A DNA stretch of 64,000 nt from Pseudomonas sp. BCA17 (GTDB taxonomy: Bacteria; Pseudomonadota; Gammaproteobacteria; Pseudomonadales; Pseudomonadaceae), in NCBI RefSeq assembly GCF_004519405.1, contig NZ_SGWI01000007.1:186001-250000 (forward strand), written 5' to 3'. Position numbers and translations under genes: made by a program. This document shows positions 55,295 through 62,788 of the stretch, one piece after another (within the stretch, counting starts at the first letter, position 1; every line of letters begins with the position of its first letter). The notes beneath the pieces were generated by a model. It was not told the origin of the DNA, searched no databases, and saw only the letters and a program-made list of their open reading frames with translations.

Positions 55295-55888
55295 ATGGCC
55301 GAACGTAAGGCGTCCGTCGAGCGCGACACTCTGGAAACCCAGATCAAAGCCTCGATCAACCTGGATGGCACCGGAAAGGCCCGATTTGATATCGGTGTAC
55401 CTTTTCTTGAGCACATGCTGGACCAGATCGCCCGTCACGGGCTGATCGACCTGGATATCGTCAGCAAGGGCGACCTGCATATCGACGACCACCACACAGT
55501 GGAAGATGTGGGCATCACCCTGGGCCAGGCGTTTGCCAAGGCCATCGGCGACAAAAAAGGCATCCGTCGCTACGGCCACGCCTATGTCCCGCTGGATGAA
55601 GCGCTGTCGCGCGTAGTCATCGACTTCTCCGGCCGCCCAGGCCTGCAGATGCACGTGCCCTACACCCGCGCCACCGTGGGCGGCTTTGACGTCGACCTGT
55701 TCCAGGAATTCTTCCAGGGCTTCGTCAACCACGCACTCGTCAGCCTGCACATCGACAACCTGCGCGGCACCAACACCCACCACCAGATCGAAACCGTGTT
55801 CAAGGCTTTTGGCCGCGCGCTGCGCATGGCCGTGGAGCTGGATGAGCGCATGGCCGGGCAAATGCCCTCGACCAAGGGCGTCCTGTAA
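55295..55888 (+). CDS. hisB: Imidazoleglycerol-phosphate dehydratase
   Basis: The 197-residue protein has the two metal-binding HisB repeats: FLEHMLDQIARHGLIDLDI, DDHHTVEDVGITLG and VNHALVSLHIDNLRGTNTHHQIET. It catalyses the sixth histidine step, lacking the HisB phosphatase domain found in E. coli. GGAG stands six bases before the ATG at 55,295, which decides the start over an in-frame GTG three bases upstream. It is the first gene of a hisB-hisH-DUF2164-hisA-hisF block, joined to hisH by TAATG. Confidence 0.95.
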   Translation: MAERKASVERDTLETQIKASINLDGTGKARFDIGVPFLEHMLDQIARHGLIDLDIVSKGDLHIDDHHTVEDVGITLGQAFAKAIGDKKGIRRYGHAYVPLDEALSRVVIDFSGRPGLQMHVPYTRATVGGFDVDLFQEFFQGFVNHALVSLHIDNLRGTNTHHQIETVFKAFGRALRMAVELDERMAGQMPSTKGVL

Positions 55889-56526
55889 TGCAGACGGTCG
55901 CGGTTATCGATTACGGCATGGGTAACCTGCATTCGGTGGCCAAGGCCCTCGAACACGTGGGTGCCGGCAAGGTGCTGATCACCAGCGATGCCGACGTGAT
56001 TCGCGAAGCCGACCGGGTGGTGTTTCCTGGTGTAGGCGCGATTCGCGATTGCATGGCCGAGATCCGCCGCCTGGGCTTTGACAGCCTGGTGCGCGAAGTC
56101 AGCCAGGACCGCCCGTTCCTCGGCATCTGCGTGGGCATGCAAGCCTTGCTCGACCGCAGTGAAGAGAACGACGGCGTCGACTGCATCGGCCTGTTCCCGG
56201 GTCAGGTGAAGTTCTTCGGCAAGGACCTGCACGAAGACGGCGAACACCTGAAAGTCCCGCACATGGGTTGGAATGAAGTCAGCCAGACCGTGGATCACCC
56301 GCTGTGGCATGACATCCCGGACCTGGCGCGTTTCTACTTCGTGCACAGCTACTACATTGCCGCCGGTAAACCCGGCCAGGTGGTGGGTGGCGGGCATTAC
56401 GGCGTCGACTTCGCCGCCGCGCTGGCCGAGGGTTCGCGCTTTGCCGTGCAGTTCCACCCGGAGAAGAGCCATACCCATGGCCTGCAATTGCTGCAGAACT
56501 TCGCCGTTTGGGATGGCCGCTGGTAA
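55888..56526 (+). CDS. hisH: Imidazole glycerol phosphate synthase glutaminase subunit HisH
   Basis: The 212-residue class I amidotransferase has the nucleophile C81 in FLGICVGMQ and the His-Glu of VQFHPEKSH near the end. It supplies ammonia to HisF. The start overlaps the hisB stop by one base (TAATG), and the DUF2164 gene begins immediately after its stop. Confidence 0.95.
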   Translation: MQTVAVIDYGMGNLHSVAKALEHVGAGKVLITSDADVIREADRVVFPGVGAIRDCMAEIRRLGFDSLVREVSQDRPFLGICVGMQALLDRSEENDGVDCIGLFPGQVKFFGKDLHEDGEHLKVPHMGWNEVSQTVDHPLWHDIPDLARFYFVHSYYIAAGKPGQVVGGGHYGVDFAAALAEGSRFAVQFHPEKSHTHGLQLLQNFAVWDGRW

Positions 56527-56787
56527 ATGGCCAGGAAGCCGAAACCGCCGATCTTGAACCTCACGCCCGAACAGGAGCGTGAGGCAAACCACAAGATCAA
56601 GGTCTTCATGGAAGACCGCTTCGAGCTCAAGCTGGGCTCGTTTGAGGTGGCCGAGATTCTTGAGCTGTTCACCACTGAAGTAGCGCCGCACTATTACAAC
56701 CGGGCGATTTTCGACACGCAGACGCTCCTTAAAGAAAGGTTCGAAAGCATCGAAAGCGACCTGTGGTCGCTTGAAAAGAGCAGCTGA
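56527..56787 (+). CDS. DUF2164 protein within the histidine operon
   Basis: The 86-residue protein starts at the base after the hisH stop. The family pattern LTPEQEREANHKIKVFMEDRFELKLGSFEVAEILELFTTEVAPHYYNRAIFD matches DUF2164, small helical proteins of unknown function. The zero-base junction suggests coupled translation with hisH. It is followed by a palindromic repeat that separates it from hisA. Confidence 0.85.
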   Translation: MARKPKPPILNLTPEQEREANHKIKVFMEDRFELKLGSFEVAEILELFTTEVAPHYYNRAIFDTQTLLKERFESIESDLWSLEKSS

Positions 56788-56800
56788 AAGCGTCAAGCCC

Positions 56801-56860
56801 CAAGCTGCAAGAATTGATACGCGTGCTTGCTTGCAGCTTACAGCTTGCAGCTTGCAGCTC
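56801..56860. repeat. AGCTGCAAG-type palindromic repeat, copy 1
   Basis: An AAGCTGCAAG arm near 56,801 is answered by three CTTGCAGCTT-like units between about 56,829 and 56,858. It fills the hisA upstream gap. The motif recurs at 57,626-57,678 before hisF. Confidence 0.65.
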
Positions 56861-56877
56861 TTTGACGAAGGAAAAGC

Positions 56878-57627
56878 ATGCTAATTATCCCCGCTATCGA
56901 TCTCAAGGACGGCGCCTGCGTACGTCTGCGCCAAGGCCGCATGGAAGATTCCACCGTGTTCTCCGATGACCCGGTGAGCATGGCCGCCAAATGGGTGGAA
57001 GGAGGTTGCCGTCGCCTGCATCTGGTGGACCTGAACGGCGCCTTCGAAGGCCAGCCGGTCAACGGCGAGGTGGTGACTGCAATTGCCAAGCGCTACCCGA
57101 ACCTGCCGATCCAGATCGGCGGTGGCATCCGCTCCCTGGAAACCATCGAGCACTACGTCAAGGCTGGCGTGAGCTATGTGATCATCGGCACCAAGGCTGT
57201 GAAAGACCCGGCTTTCGTGGCCGAAGCCTGCCGCGCGTTTCCAGGCAAAGTGATCGTGGGCCTGGACGCCAAGGACGGTTTCGTCGCCACCGACGGCTGG
57301 GCTGAGATCAGCACCGTGCAGGTGATCGACCTGGCCAAGCAGTTCGAAGCCGACGGCGTGTCCGCCATTGTGTACACCGACATCGCCAAAGACGGCATGA
57401 TGCAGGGCTGCAACGTGCCGTTCACCGCTGCGTTGGCCGCGGCCACGAAGATTCCGGTCATCGCATCCGGCGGCATTCACAACCTGGGCGACATCAAGTC
57501 GCTGCTGGACGCCAAGGCGCCTGGCATCATCGGCGCCATTACCGGCCGCGCGATCTATGAGGGCACGCTGGACGTGGCTGAAGCTCAAGCTTTTTGTGAT
57601 GGCTACGCGGCCAGCTCCAAGTCGTAA
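56878..57627 (+). CDS. hisA: Phosphoribosylformimino-5-aminoimidazole carboxamide ribotide isomerase HisA
   Basis: The 249-residue TIM barrel has the catalytic Asp in IIPAIDLKDG, GGGIRSLETI, IVYTDIAKDGMMQGCN and IASGGIHNLGDI phosphate-binding loops. It isomerises ProFAR in the fourth step. AAGGAAAAGC precedes the ATG. Between hisA and hisF lies the second palindromic repeat. Confidence 0.95.
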   Translation: MLIIPAIDLKDGACVRLRQGRMEDSTVFSDDPVSMAAKWVEGGCRRLHLVDLNGAFEGQPVNGEVVTAIAKRYPNLPIQIGGGIRSLETIEHYVKAGVSYVIIGTKAVKDPAFVAEACRAFPGKVIVGLDAKDGFVATDGWAEISTVQVIDLAKQFEADGVSAIVYTDIAKDGMMQGCNVPFTAALAAATKIPVIASGGIHNLGDIKSLLDAKAPGIIGAITGRAIYEGTLDVAEAQAFCDGYAASSKS

Positions 57628-57678
57628 GCTGCAAGCTGCAAGTAAAAGCAGATTGGCTTCTACTTGCAGCTTGTAGCT
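57626..57678. repeat. AGCTGCAAG-type palindromic repeat, copy 2
   Basis: GCTGCAAGCTGCAAGTA and TACTTGCAGCTTGTAGC are inverted copies with one mismatch around a central spacer (AAAGCAGATTGGCTTC), and so can form a long hairpin between hisA and hisF. The repeat starts in the last codon of hisA. Confidence 0.7.
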
Positions 57679-57710
57679 CAAAGCTTGCAACTCTTATCGG
57701 AGATAAGCCT

Positions 57711-58481
57711 ATGGCTTTAGCCAGACGCATCATCCCTTGCCTGGACGTCGACAACGGCCGTGTGGTCAAGGGCGTCAAGTTCGAGAACATCCGTGATGCC
57801 GGCGACCCGGTGGAAATCGCCCGTCGCTACGATGAGCAAGGCGCCGACGAGATTACCTTTCTCGACATCACCGCCAGCGTCGACGGCCGCGACACCACGT
57901 TGCATACCGTGGAGCGCATGGCCAGCCAGGTATTCATCCCGCTGACCGTGGGCGGTGGCGTACGCACCGTGCAAGACATCCGCAACCTGCTCAACGCGGG
58001 TGCGGACAAGGTGTCTATCAACACCGCTGCCGTGTTCAACCCGGAGTTCGTCGGCGAAGCGGCGCAACACTTCGGTTCGCAGTGCATTGTCGTCGCCATT
58101 GACGCCAAGAAGGTTTCCGGCCCGGGCGAAACCCCGCGTTGGGAGATCTTCACCCACGGCGGCCGCAAGCCCACCGGCCTGGACGCGGTGGAGTGGGCGA
58201 TGAAGATGGAAGGCCTGGGTGCCGGTGAAATCCTGCTGACCAGCATGGACCAGGACGGCATGAAAAATGGCTTCGACCTGGGTGTTACCCGTGCGATCAG
58301 TGATGCGCTGGGCATTCCGGTGATCGCCTCCGGCGGTGTCGGCAACCTGCAGCACCTGGCCGACGGCGTGCTCGAAGGCCACGCCAGCGCGGTACTGGCG
58401 GCGAGTATTTTCCACTTTGGTGAATACACTGTTCCCGAAGCCAAGGCGTACATGGCGGCGCGCGGTATCGTCGTTCGCTAA
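57711..58481 (+). CDS. hisF: Imidazole glycerol phosphate synthase cyclase subunit HisF
   Basis: The 256-residue TIM barrel starts ALARRIIPCLDVDNGRVVKGVKF, has the catalytic D11 in CLDVDNG and D130-type loop VVAIDAKK, with VIASGGVGNLQHL near the end. With HisH it makes IGP and AICAR. GGAG is eight bases before the ATG. It ends the his block; the binding-protein gene follows 66 bases later. Confidence 0.95.
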   Translation: MALARRIIPCLDVDNGRVVKGVKFENIRDAGDPVEIARRYDEQGADEITFLDITASVDGRDTTLHTVERMASQVFIPLTVGGGVRTVQDIRNLLNAGADKVSINTAAVFNPEFVGEAAQHFGSQCIVVAIDAKKVSGPGETPRWEIFTHGGRKPTGLDAVEWAMKMEGLGAGEILLTSMDQDGMKNGFDLGVTRAISDALGIPVIASGGVGNLQHLADGVLEGHASAVLAASIFHFGEYTVPEAKAYMAARGIVVR

Positions 58482-58547
58482 ACGCCGCTGGACACCCTGG
58501 CAGGCGCGGGGCACTCTCTGCGCTTGCCACGGATTCCGGTAACCTTC

Positions 58548-59303
58548 ATGTTCAAACATCTGCTGCTCGCCCTCGCCGGCTTGTCCGTCCTGCTGGCCGG
58601 CTCGGCGAATGCCGAGGCGCCGGCCGACGCCTCCCTGGTGCTGCTGACGGAAAACTTCCCGCCCTACAACATGGCGAAAAACGGCAAGAACTTCGCCAGG
58701 GACGAGAACATCGAAGGCATCGCCGTGGACATTGTGCGCGAGACTTTCAAGCGTGCCGGCATTTCCTACAATCTCACCCTGCGTTTCCCATGGGAGCGGA
58801 TCTACAAACTCGCCCTGGAGAAACCCGGCTACGGCGTATTCGTGATGGCGCGTCTACCGGACCGTGAAGGCCTGTTCAAATGGGTCGGCCCCATCGGCCC
58901 GGACGACTGGGTGATGTTGGCCAAGGCTGACAGCAAGATCCAACTGCCTGACCTGGAGCATGCTCGCCATTACAAGATTGGCGCTTATAAGGGCGATGCG
59001 ATTGCCGAGACCCTGGAAAAACAGGGGCTCAAGCCGTCAGTCGTACTGCGCGACCAGGACAACGCGCAAAAGCTGCTGGAGGGCCAGATCGACCTGTGGG
59101 CCACCGGCGATCCCGCCGGGCGCTACCTGGCGCGCCAGGTCGGTGTGACCGGACTCAAGACCGTGCTGCGCTTCAACAGCGCGCAACTGTACCTGGCGCT
59201 GAACAAGGATGTGCCGGATGAGGTGGTGACCAGGCTCCAGGCAGCATTGGATCAGTTACGGGGCGAGGGTTTCATTGACGAGGTCATGGCCCGCTACCTC
59301 TAG
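58548..59303 (+). CDS. Periplasmic solute-binding protein (family 3-like), transporter subunits absent
   Basis: From the ATG at 58,548 the 251-residue product has a signal peptide (MFKHLLLALAGLSVLLAGSANA) and the binding-protein pattern LLTENFPPYNMAKNG, GIAVDIVRETFKRAGI and LDQLRGEGFIDEVMARYL. It is of the type often placed after hisF in Pseudomonas and has no ABC partner nearby. It may be a sensor or orphan binding protein. Its last 48 bases overlap the 3' end of the convergent Vps62-like gene. Confidence 0.8.
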   Translation: MFKHLLLALAGLSVLLAGSANAEAPADASLVLLTENFPPYNMAKNGKNFARDENIEGIAVDIVRETFKRAGISYNLTLRFPWERIYKLALEKPGYGVFVMARLPDREGLFKWVGPIGPDDWVMLAKADSKIQLPDLEHARHYKIGAYKGDAIAETLEKQGLKPSVVLRDQDNAQKLLEGQIDLWATGDPAGRYLARQVGVTGLKTVLRFNSAQLYLALNKDVPDEVVTRLQAALDQLRGEGFIDEVMARYL

Positions 59304-60590
59304 CACCGGTTCTACTTGTGCGGCGGCATTCTCAAGCTCCACCGCGGTCACGGGCTTGTCCTCGGCTGACGCATTTTCCGGGAGGCCGGCGGATATCGCC
59401 TGATCTTCGGGAAATTCACTCATGTAAATGTGATCGCCGTTGATGTAGTTGACGGTGGCGGCCACCTGGCTTCCGTCCTGGCGCAGCAGGCGGTATTCAC
59501 TTCGGACCAGGTAAGCCGCGACGGCTTTTTGGGCTGGAATGTAGGTGATGATTTCCAGTGGCGATGAATAATTCCAGCCTTTGGCCGAACGCTGGGTATG
59601 AGTGAACGCCGGCTCCAGGTTTGCCGAGAAGCTCAACTCGAAAGGGCGAAGGCTCGCCGACCAATGCCGCCACATCGAAACGCGGGAGATTGCCGACAGC
59701 GCGAGTGAATAATCGCCGATCTCACCTTTGCTCGCTGTCCACATGAACGGCTGGCTGGTGGCGCTGGTGTTGTGCCCGAAACCCGCCAATTGGTGGTGGT
59801 CAGTGCGTTCCAGTCGGTAGGTCGGCGACGATAGCAGTTGCTCGCTTGCACTCAGCTCCGGGTCTTTCACGCAGAACCAGGGCAGTTCACATTCCTGGGG
59901 GGCCGGCGGTGTCTCTTCTGCGGTGGGCGGCTCGTAACCGGTAAGTGCGGGCGGGGTTAATGGCTCGCCCAGTTGCGCCGTTAAATTCAGGCGCAAGGCA
60001 TAGGTCGGCAGATCAGGCTTGGCATAGCGTGCATTGCCGACAAAGGTGCCGGGCGCCAGGTAGATTTCTCCGGGCTCTGCGTCCGGAGGCGTGATCGACC
60101 AGGCGCTGAAATCCTTGGATGCGCCACTGCCGTAGTCATTCCAGATCAAATCGCCGGGTTTTGCATGGATGACTAAATCGGCGCGCACGCAGCGCACGGC
60201 ATTGCGTGAAGGTTTCTCATAGCCGACGCCGCAGACCAGGCCCATGGCGACGTAACCTTCAGGTGCCAGCGGCCGCCATAGAGAAAAGTCGGTGCGTGCG
60301 CCTGAGTTCGTGTCTTTCCAGACCAATTGATAATTTTCCGGCGAGCGCAATGCAGTGCCGTCAACTTTGTTGGCGTCACTGACTACGGCCACGATCTTGC
60401 GCTGGTTGATATTGCGATAGCTGTCGGTGGCGATGTCACCCACGGGGAAAAACTGGCCCAGGGTGTCGGCAGAGGTGCTGGGGCGCCACATGCTGACCGC
60501 TTTGTGAGCGCCGGACCCCAGGTCATTCCATAGCGGCAGGAATTCGCTGGTGAAGCTGATGAGCAGGTCCTTGAATTGTAAATGTGGCAT
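59256..60590 (-). CDS. Vps62-related protein with repeated WNDxGSG modules
   Basis: The 444-residue protein contains three similar N-terminal units, WNDLGSGAHKAVSMWRP, WKDTNSGARTDFSLWRP and WNDYGSGASKDFSAWSI, followed by a Pro-rich linker (TAEETPPAPQECELPWFC) and a C-terminal beta-rich domain. The repeats match the Vps62/DUF946 family, mostly known from eukaryotes, where its role is unclear. No signal peptide is seen. AGGAG lies nine bases before the ATG. Its end overlaps the preceding convergent gene by 48 bases. Confidence 0.75.
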   Translation of the reverse strand: MPHLQFKDLLISFTSEFLPLWNDLGSGAHKAVSMWRPSTSADTLGQFFPVGDIATDSYRNINQRKIVAVVSDANKVDGTALRSPENYQLVWKDTNSGARTDFSLWRPLAPEGYVAMGLVCGVGYEKPSRNAVRCVRADLVIHAKPGDLIWNDYGSGASKDFSAWSITPPDAEPGEIYLAPGTFVGNARYAKPDLPTYALRLNLTAQLGEPLTPPALTGYEPPTAEETPPAPQECELPWFCVKDPELSASEQLLSSPTYRLERTDHHQLAGFGHNTSATSQPFMWTASKGEIGDYSLALSAISRVSMWRHWSASLRPFELSFSANLEPAFTHTQRSAKGWNYSSPLEIITYIPAQKAVAAYLVRSEYRLLRQDGSQVAATVNYINGDHIYMSEFPEDQAISAGLPENASAEDKPVTAVELENAAAQVEPVLEVAGHDLVNETLAP

Positions 60591-60654
60591 TCGAAAGCTC
60601 TCCTATGAGTGGGAGGCGTCACTATCGAAAAATGCCGGGTTGGCCGGGCAGTAC

Positions 60655-61440
60655 TTATCTACGCGCGGGTAAATAAGCGCCGTTTTTTCCGTGGCCGGCC
60701 ATCGCTTGATTGCTGCGCACGCTGATCATCAACTTGATATCGATCCACTCCACACCCTGGGCCTTGAGCTTGGGCAGTTCCCGCTCCAGTACTGCCAGGG
60801 TTTGCGGGTAGGGGTGGCCGATCATCACCACTGAACCCTGCTTGTGGGCCAGCTTGATCGCGGTTTGCAGTTGCGTGGTGATTGCGGCTTCGGTGCGCTC
60901 GTCATCGAGAAACACGTCTCGCGAGACACTGGCCAGGCCGATCTTCTGTGCCTCGGCGGCGGCGACGGTTTGCGCACTGGTGCGGCTGTCGACAAAGAAC
61001 TTGTTGCGCCGTTGCAGTTCGGCCATCAACCAGGCCATTGCGGCCGGCTGCGCGGTCATGCGGCTACCCATGTGGTTGTTGATACCGGCGGTGTAAGGCA
61101 CTGCCTGGAAGGCTGCGTCCAGGCGTTTGCCCAGTTCTTCGATGGGCAGGTCGGGGTGCCAGGCAAACGGGCCGGTGGCCGGGTCCATGGGCATATGCAG
61201 GATCACGATCTTGCCGGCCTTGTGGGCTTCGCGGGCGAATTCGGCGGCGTGGGGCGTGTCGGGCATGATCGCCGTGGTCACAGGTCCCGGCAGGGCCAGC
61301 ACGCGACGATCCCGGGGCAGGTTTTGCCCCAGGTCGTCAATGATCAAGGTCAGGTAGGCTTTGTGTGGCTCGCCCGCAGGTGTCGCGTGGGCGACGCCTG
61401 CCAGGCTGCACAGTACAGCGATGATCAGAGCAAAACGCAT
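60655..61440 (-). CDS. Divergent polysaccharide deacetylase (YibQ family)
   Basis: The 261-residue protein has a signal peptide (MRFALIIAVLCSLAGVAHA), then the divergent deacetylase core: LTLIIDDLGQNLPRDRRVLALPGPVTTAIMP, ILHMPMDP and INNHMGSRMT, with the family VMIGHPYPQTL. Activity on peptidoglycan or a sugar polymer is inferred. Its start follows the ctpA stop by one base, making it the last gene of envC-ctpA-yibQ. Confidence 0.85.
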   Translation of the reverse strand: MRFALIIAVLCSLAGVAHATPAGEPHKAYLTLIIDDLGQNLPRDRRVLALPGPVTTAIMPDTPHAAEFAREAHKAGKIVILHMPMDPATGPFAWHPDLPIEELGKRLDAAFQAVPYTAGINNHMGSRMTAQPAAMAWLMAELQRRNKFFVDSRTSAQTVAAAEAQKIGLASVSRDVFLDDERTEAAITTQLQTAIKLAHKQGSVVMIGHPYPQTLAVLERELPKLKAQGVEWIDIKLMISVRSNQAMAGHGKNGAYLPARR

Positions 61441-61441
61441 A

Positions 61442-62758
61442 TCAACGGCTGCGGGTGATGCTCAAGCCCTTGAGCAGGCTCAGCGCCTGGGCGAGTTGAT
61501 AGTCGTCGTCCTGCGGCATCGGCTTGGCCTTCGCGCCACTGCCGGTAGGCTGGTCTGCGCCGCCGTTGCCATTGCCCAGGTGACCTTGCAGGTCGGCTTC
61601 CTTGTAGAACTCGCTGTCGGTCTCGTTCGTGATCTTGGCCCGACGCACCTCGATGTCCGGGACGATGCCCTGGGCCTGGATCGAGCGACCATTGGGCGTG
61701 TAGTACAGCGCCGTGGTGATCTTCAGTGCACGCTCGTTGTTCAGCGGCAATACGGTTTGCACCGAGCCTTTGCCGAAACTGGTGGTGCCCATCAGCACGC
61801 CGCGCTTCTGGTCCTGCAGGGCGCCGGCGACGATTTCCGAGGCCGAGGCGCTGCCGCCGTTGATCAACACCGCCAGCGGCACGCCCTCGCTCAGGTCATT
61901 GCCGGTGGCCGAGAAGCGCAGCTCGGAGTTGGCGATACGGCCTTTGGTGTAAACGATCAGACCCTTGGTGATGAAGTGGTCGACCACTTCCACTGCCGCC
62001 TGCAGCACGCCGCCCGGGTTGTTGCGCAGGTCGAGCACGATGCCGTTGAGCTTCTTGCCGTTGTCTTTGCGCAGCTTGGCCAGGGCCTTGGCTACTTCGT
62101 CGCCGGTCTTGACCTGGAACTGGGTGATACGGATGTAACCGTAGCCCGACTCCAGCAACTGGCTCTTCACGCTCTTGACCGTGATCGTCGCGCGGGCCAG
62201 GGTCACATCGAACGGAGCACCGCCGTCGCGTACCAGGGTCAGGGTGATTTTCTGGCCGAGCTTGCCGCGCATCTTATCGACGGCTTCGGTCATGGTCTGG
62301 CCACGGGTCGGCTGGCCATTGATCTTCACGATCAGGTCGCCGGCCTGGATCCCGGCCTTGGACGCCGGAGTATCGTCGATCGGCGACACCACTTTGATCT
62401 GGCCGTCTTCGGCACCCACTTCGATGCCCAGGCCGCCGAATTCGCCGCTGGTGCTTTCCTGCAGCTCAGCGAAATCTTCGGGGCCGAGGTAGGCGGAGTG
62501 CGGGTCGAGGTTGCTGAGCATGCCCTTGATGGCATTCTCCAGCAGGGTCTTGTCGTCTACGGGCTCGACATAGGCTGCCTTGATCCGGTCCATGACCTCT
62601 GCAAACGTACGCAGCTCGTCCAGCGGCAGCGGCGCCTTGGTGGTCGCAGCCGTGGCGGCAGGTGCAGCCGGTGCGGCCTGGTCGGCAAAAGCCAGAGGCG
62701 CGCCGATCACCAGGGCGATCGTCAGGGCCAGCGAAGTGAGGCGGGACAAATGCAGCAT
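61442..62758 (-). CDS. ctpA: S41 carboxyl-terminal processing protease CtpA
   Basis: The 438-residue protease has a signal peptide (start MLHLSRLTSLALTIALVIGAPLAFA), a PDZ domain (FGGLGIEVGAEDGQIKVVSPID, GDLIVKINGQPT) and an S41 domain with the catalytic Ser in LINGGSASASE and Lys in TSFGKGSVQT. It processes periplasmic proteins; Pseudomonas CtpA with its partner LbcA degrades cell-wall hydrolases. AGGAG precedes the ATG. The gene follows envC by 30 bases. Confidence 0.92.
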   Translation of the reverse strand: MLHLSRLTSLALTIALVIGAPLAFADQAAPAAPAATAATTKAPLPLDELRTFAEVMDRIKAAYVEPVDDKTLLENAIKGMLSNLDPHSAYLGPEDFAELQESTSGEFGGLGIEVGAEDGQIKVVSPIDDTPASKAGIQAGDLIVKINGQPTRGQTMTEAVDKMRGKLGQKITLTLVRDGGAPFDVTLARATITVKSVKSQLLESGYGYIRITQFQVKTGDEVAKALAKLRKDNGKKLNGIVLDLRNNPGGVLQAAVEVVDHFITKGLIVYTKGRIANSELRFSATGNDLSEGVPLAVLINGGSASASEIVAGALQDQKRGVLMGTTSFGKGSVQTVLPLNNERALKITTALYYTPNGRSIQAQGIVPDIEVRRAKITNETDSEFYKEADLQGHLGNGNGGADQPTGSGAKAKPMPQDDDYQLAQALSLLKGLSITRSR

Positions 62759-62788
62759 GTCGAACGAACTCCTAATGTAGATGCGGCC

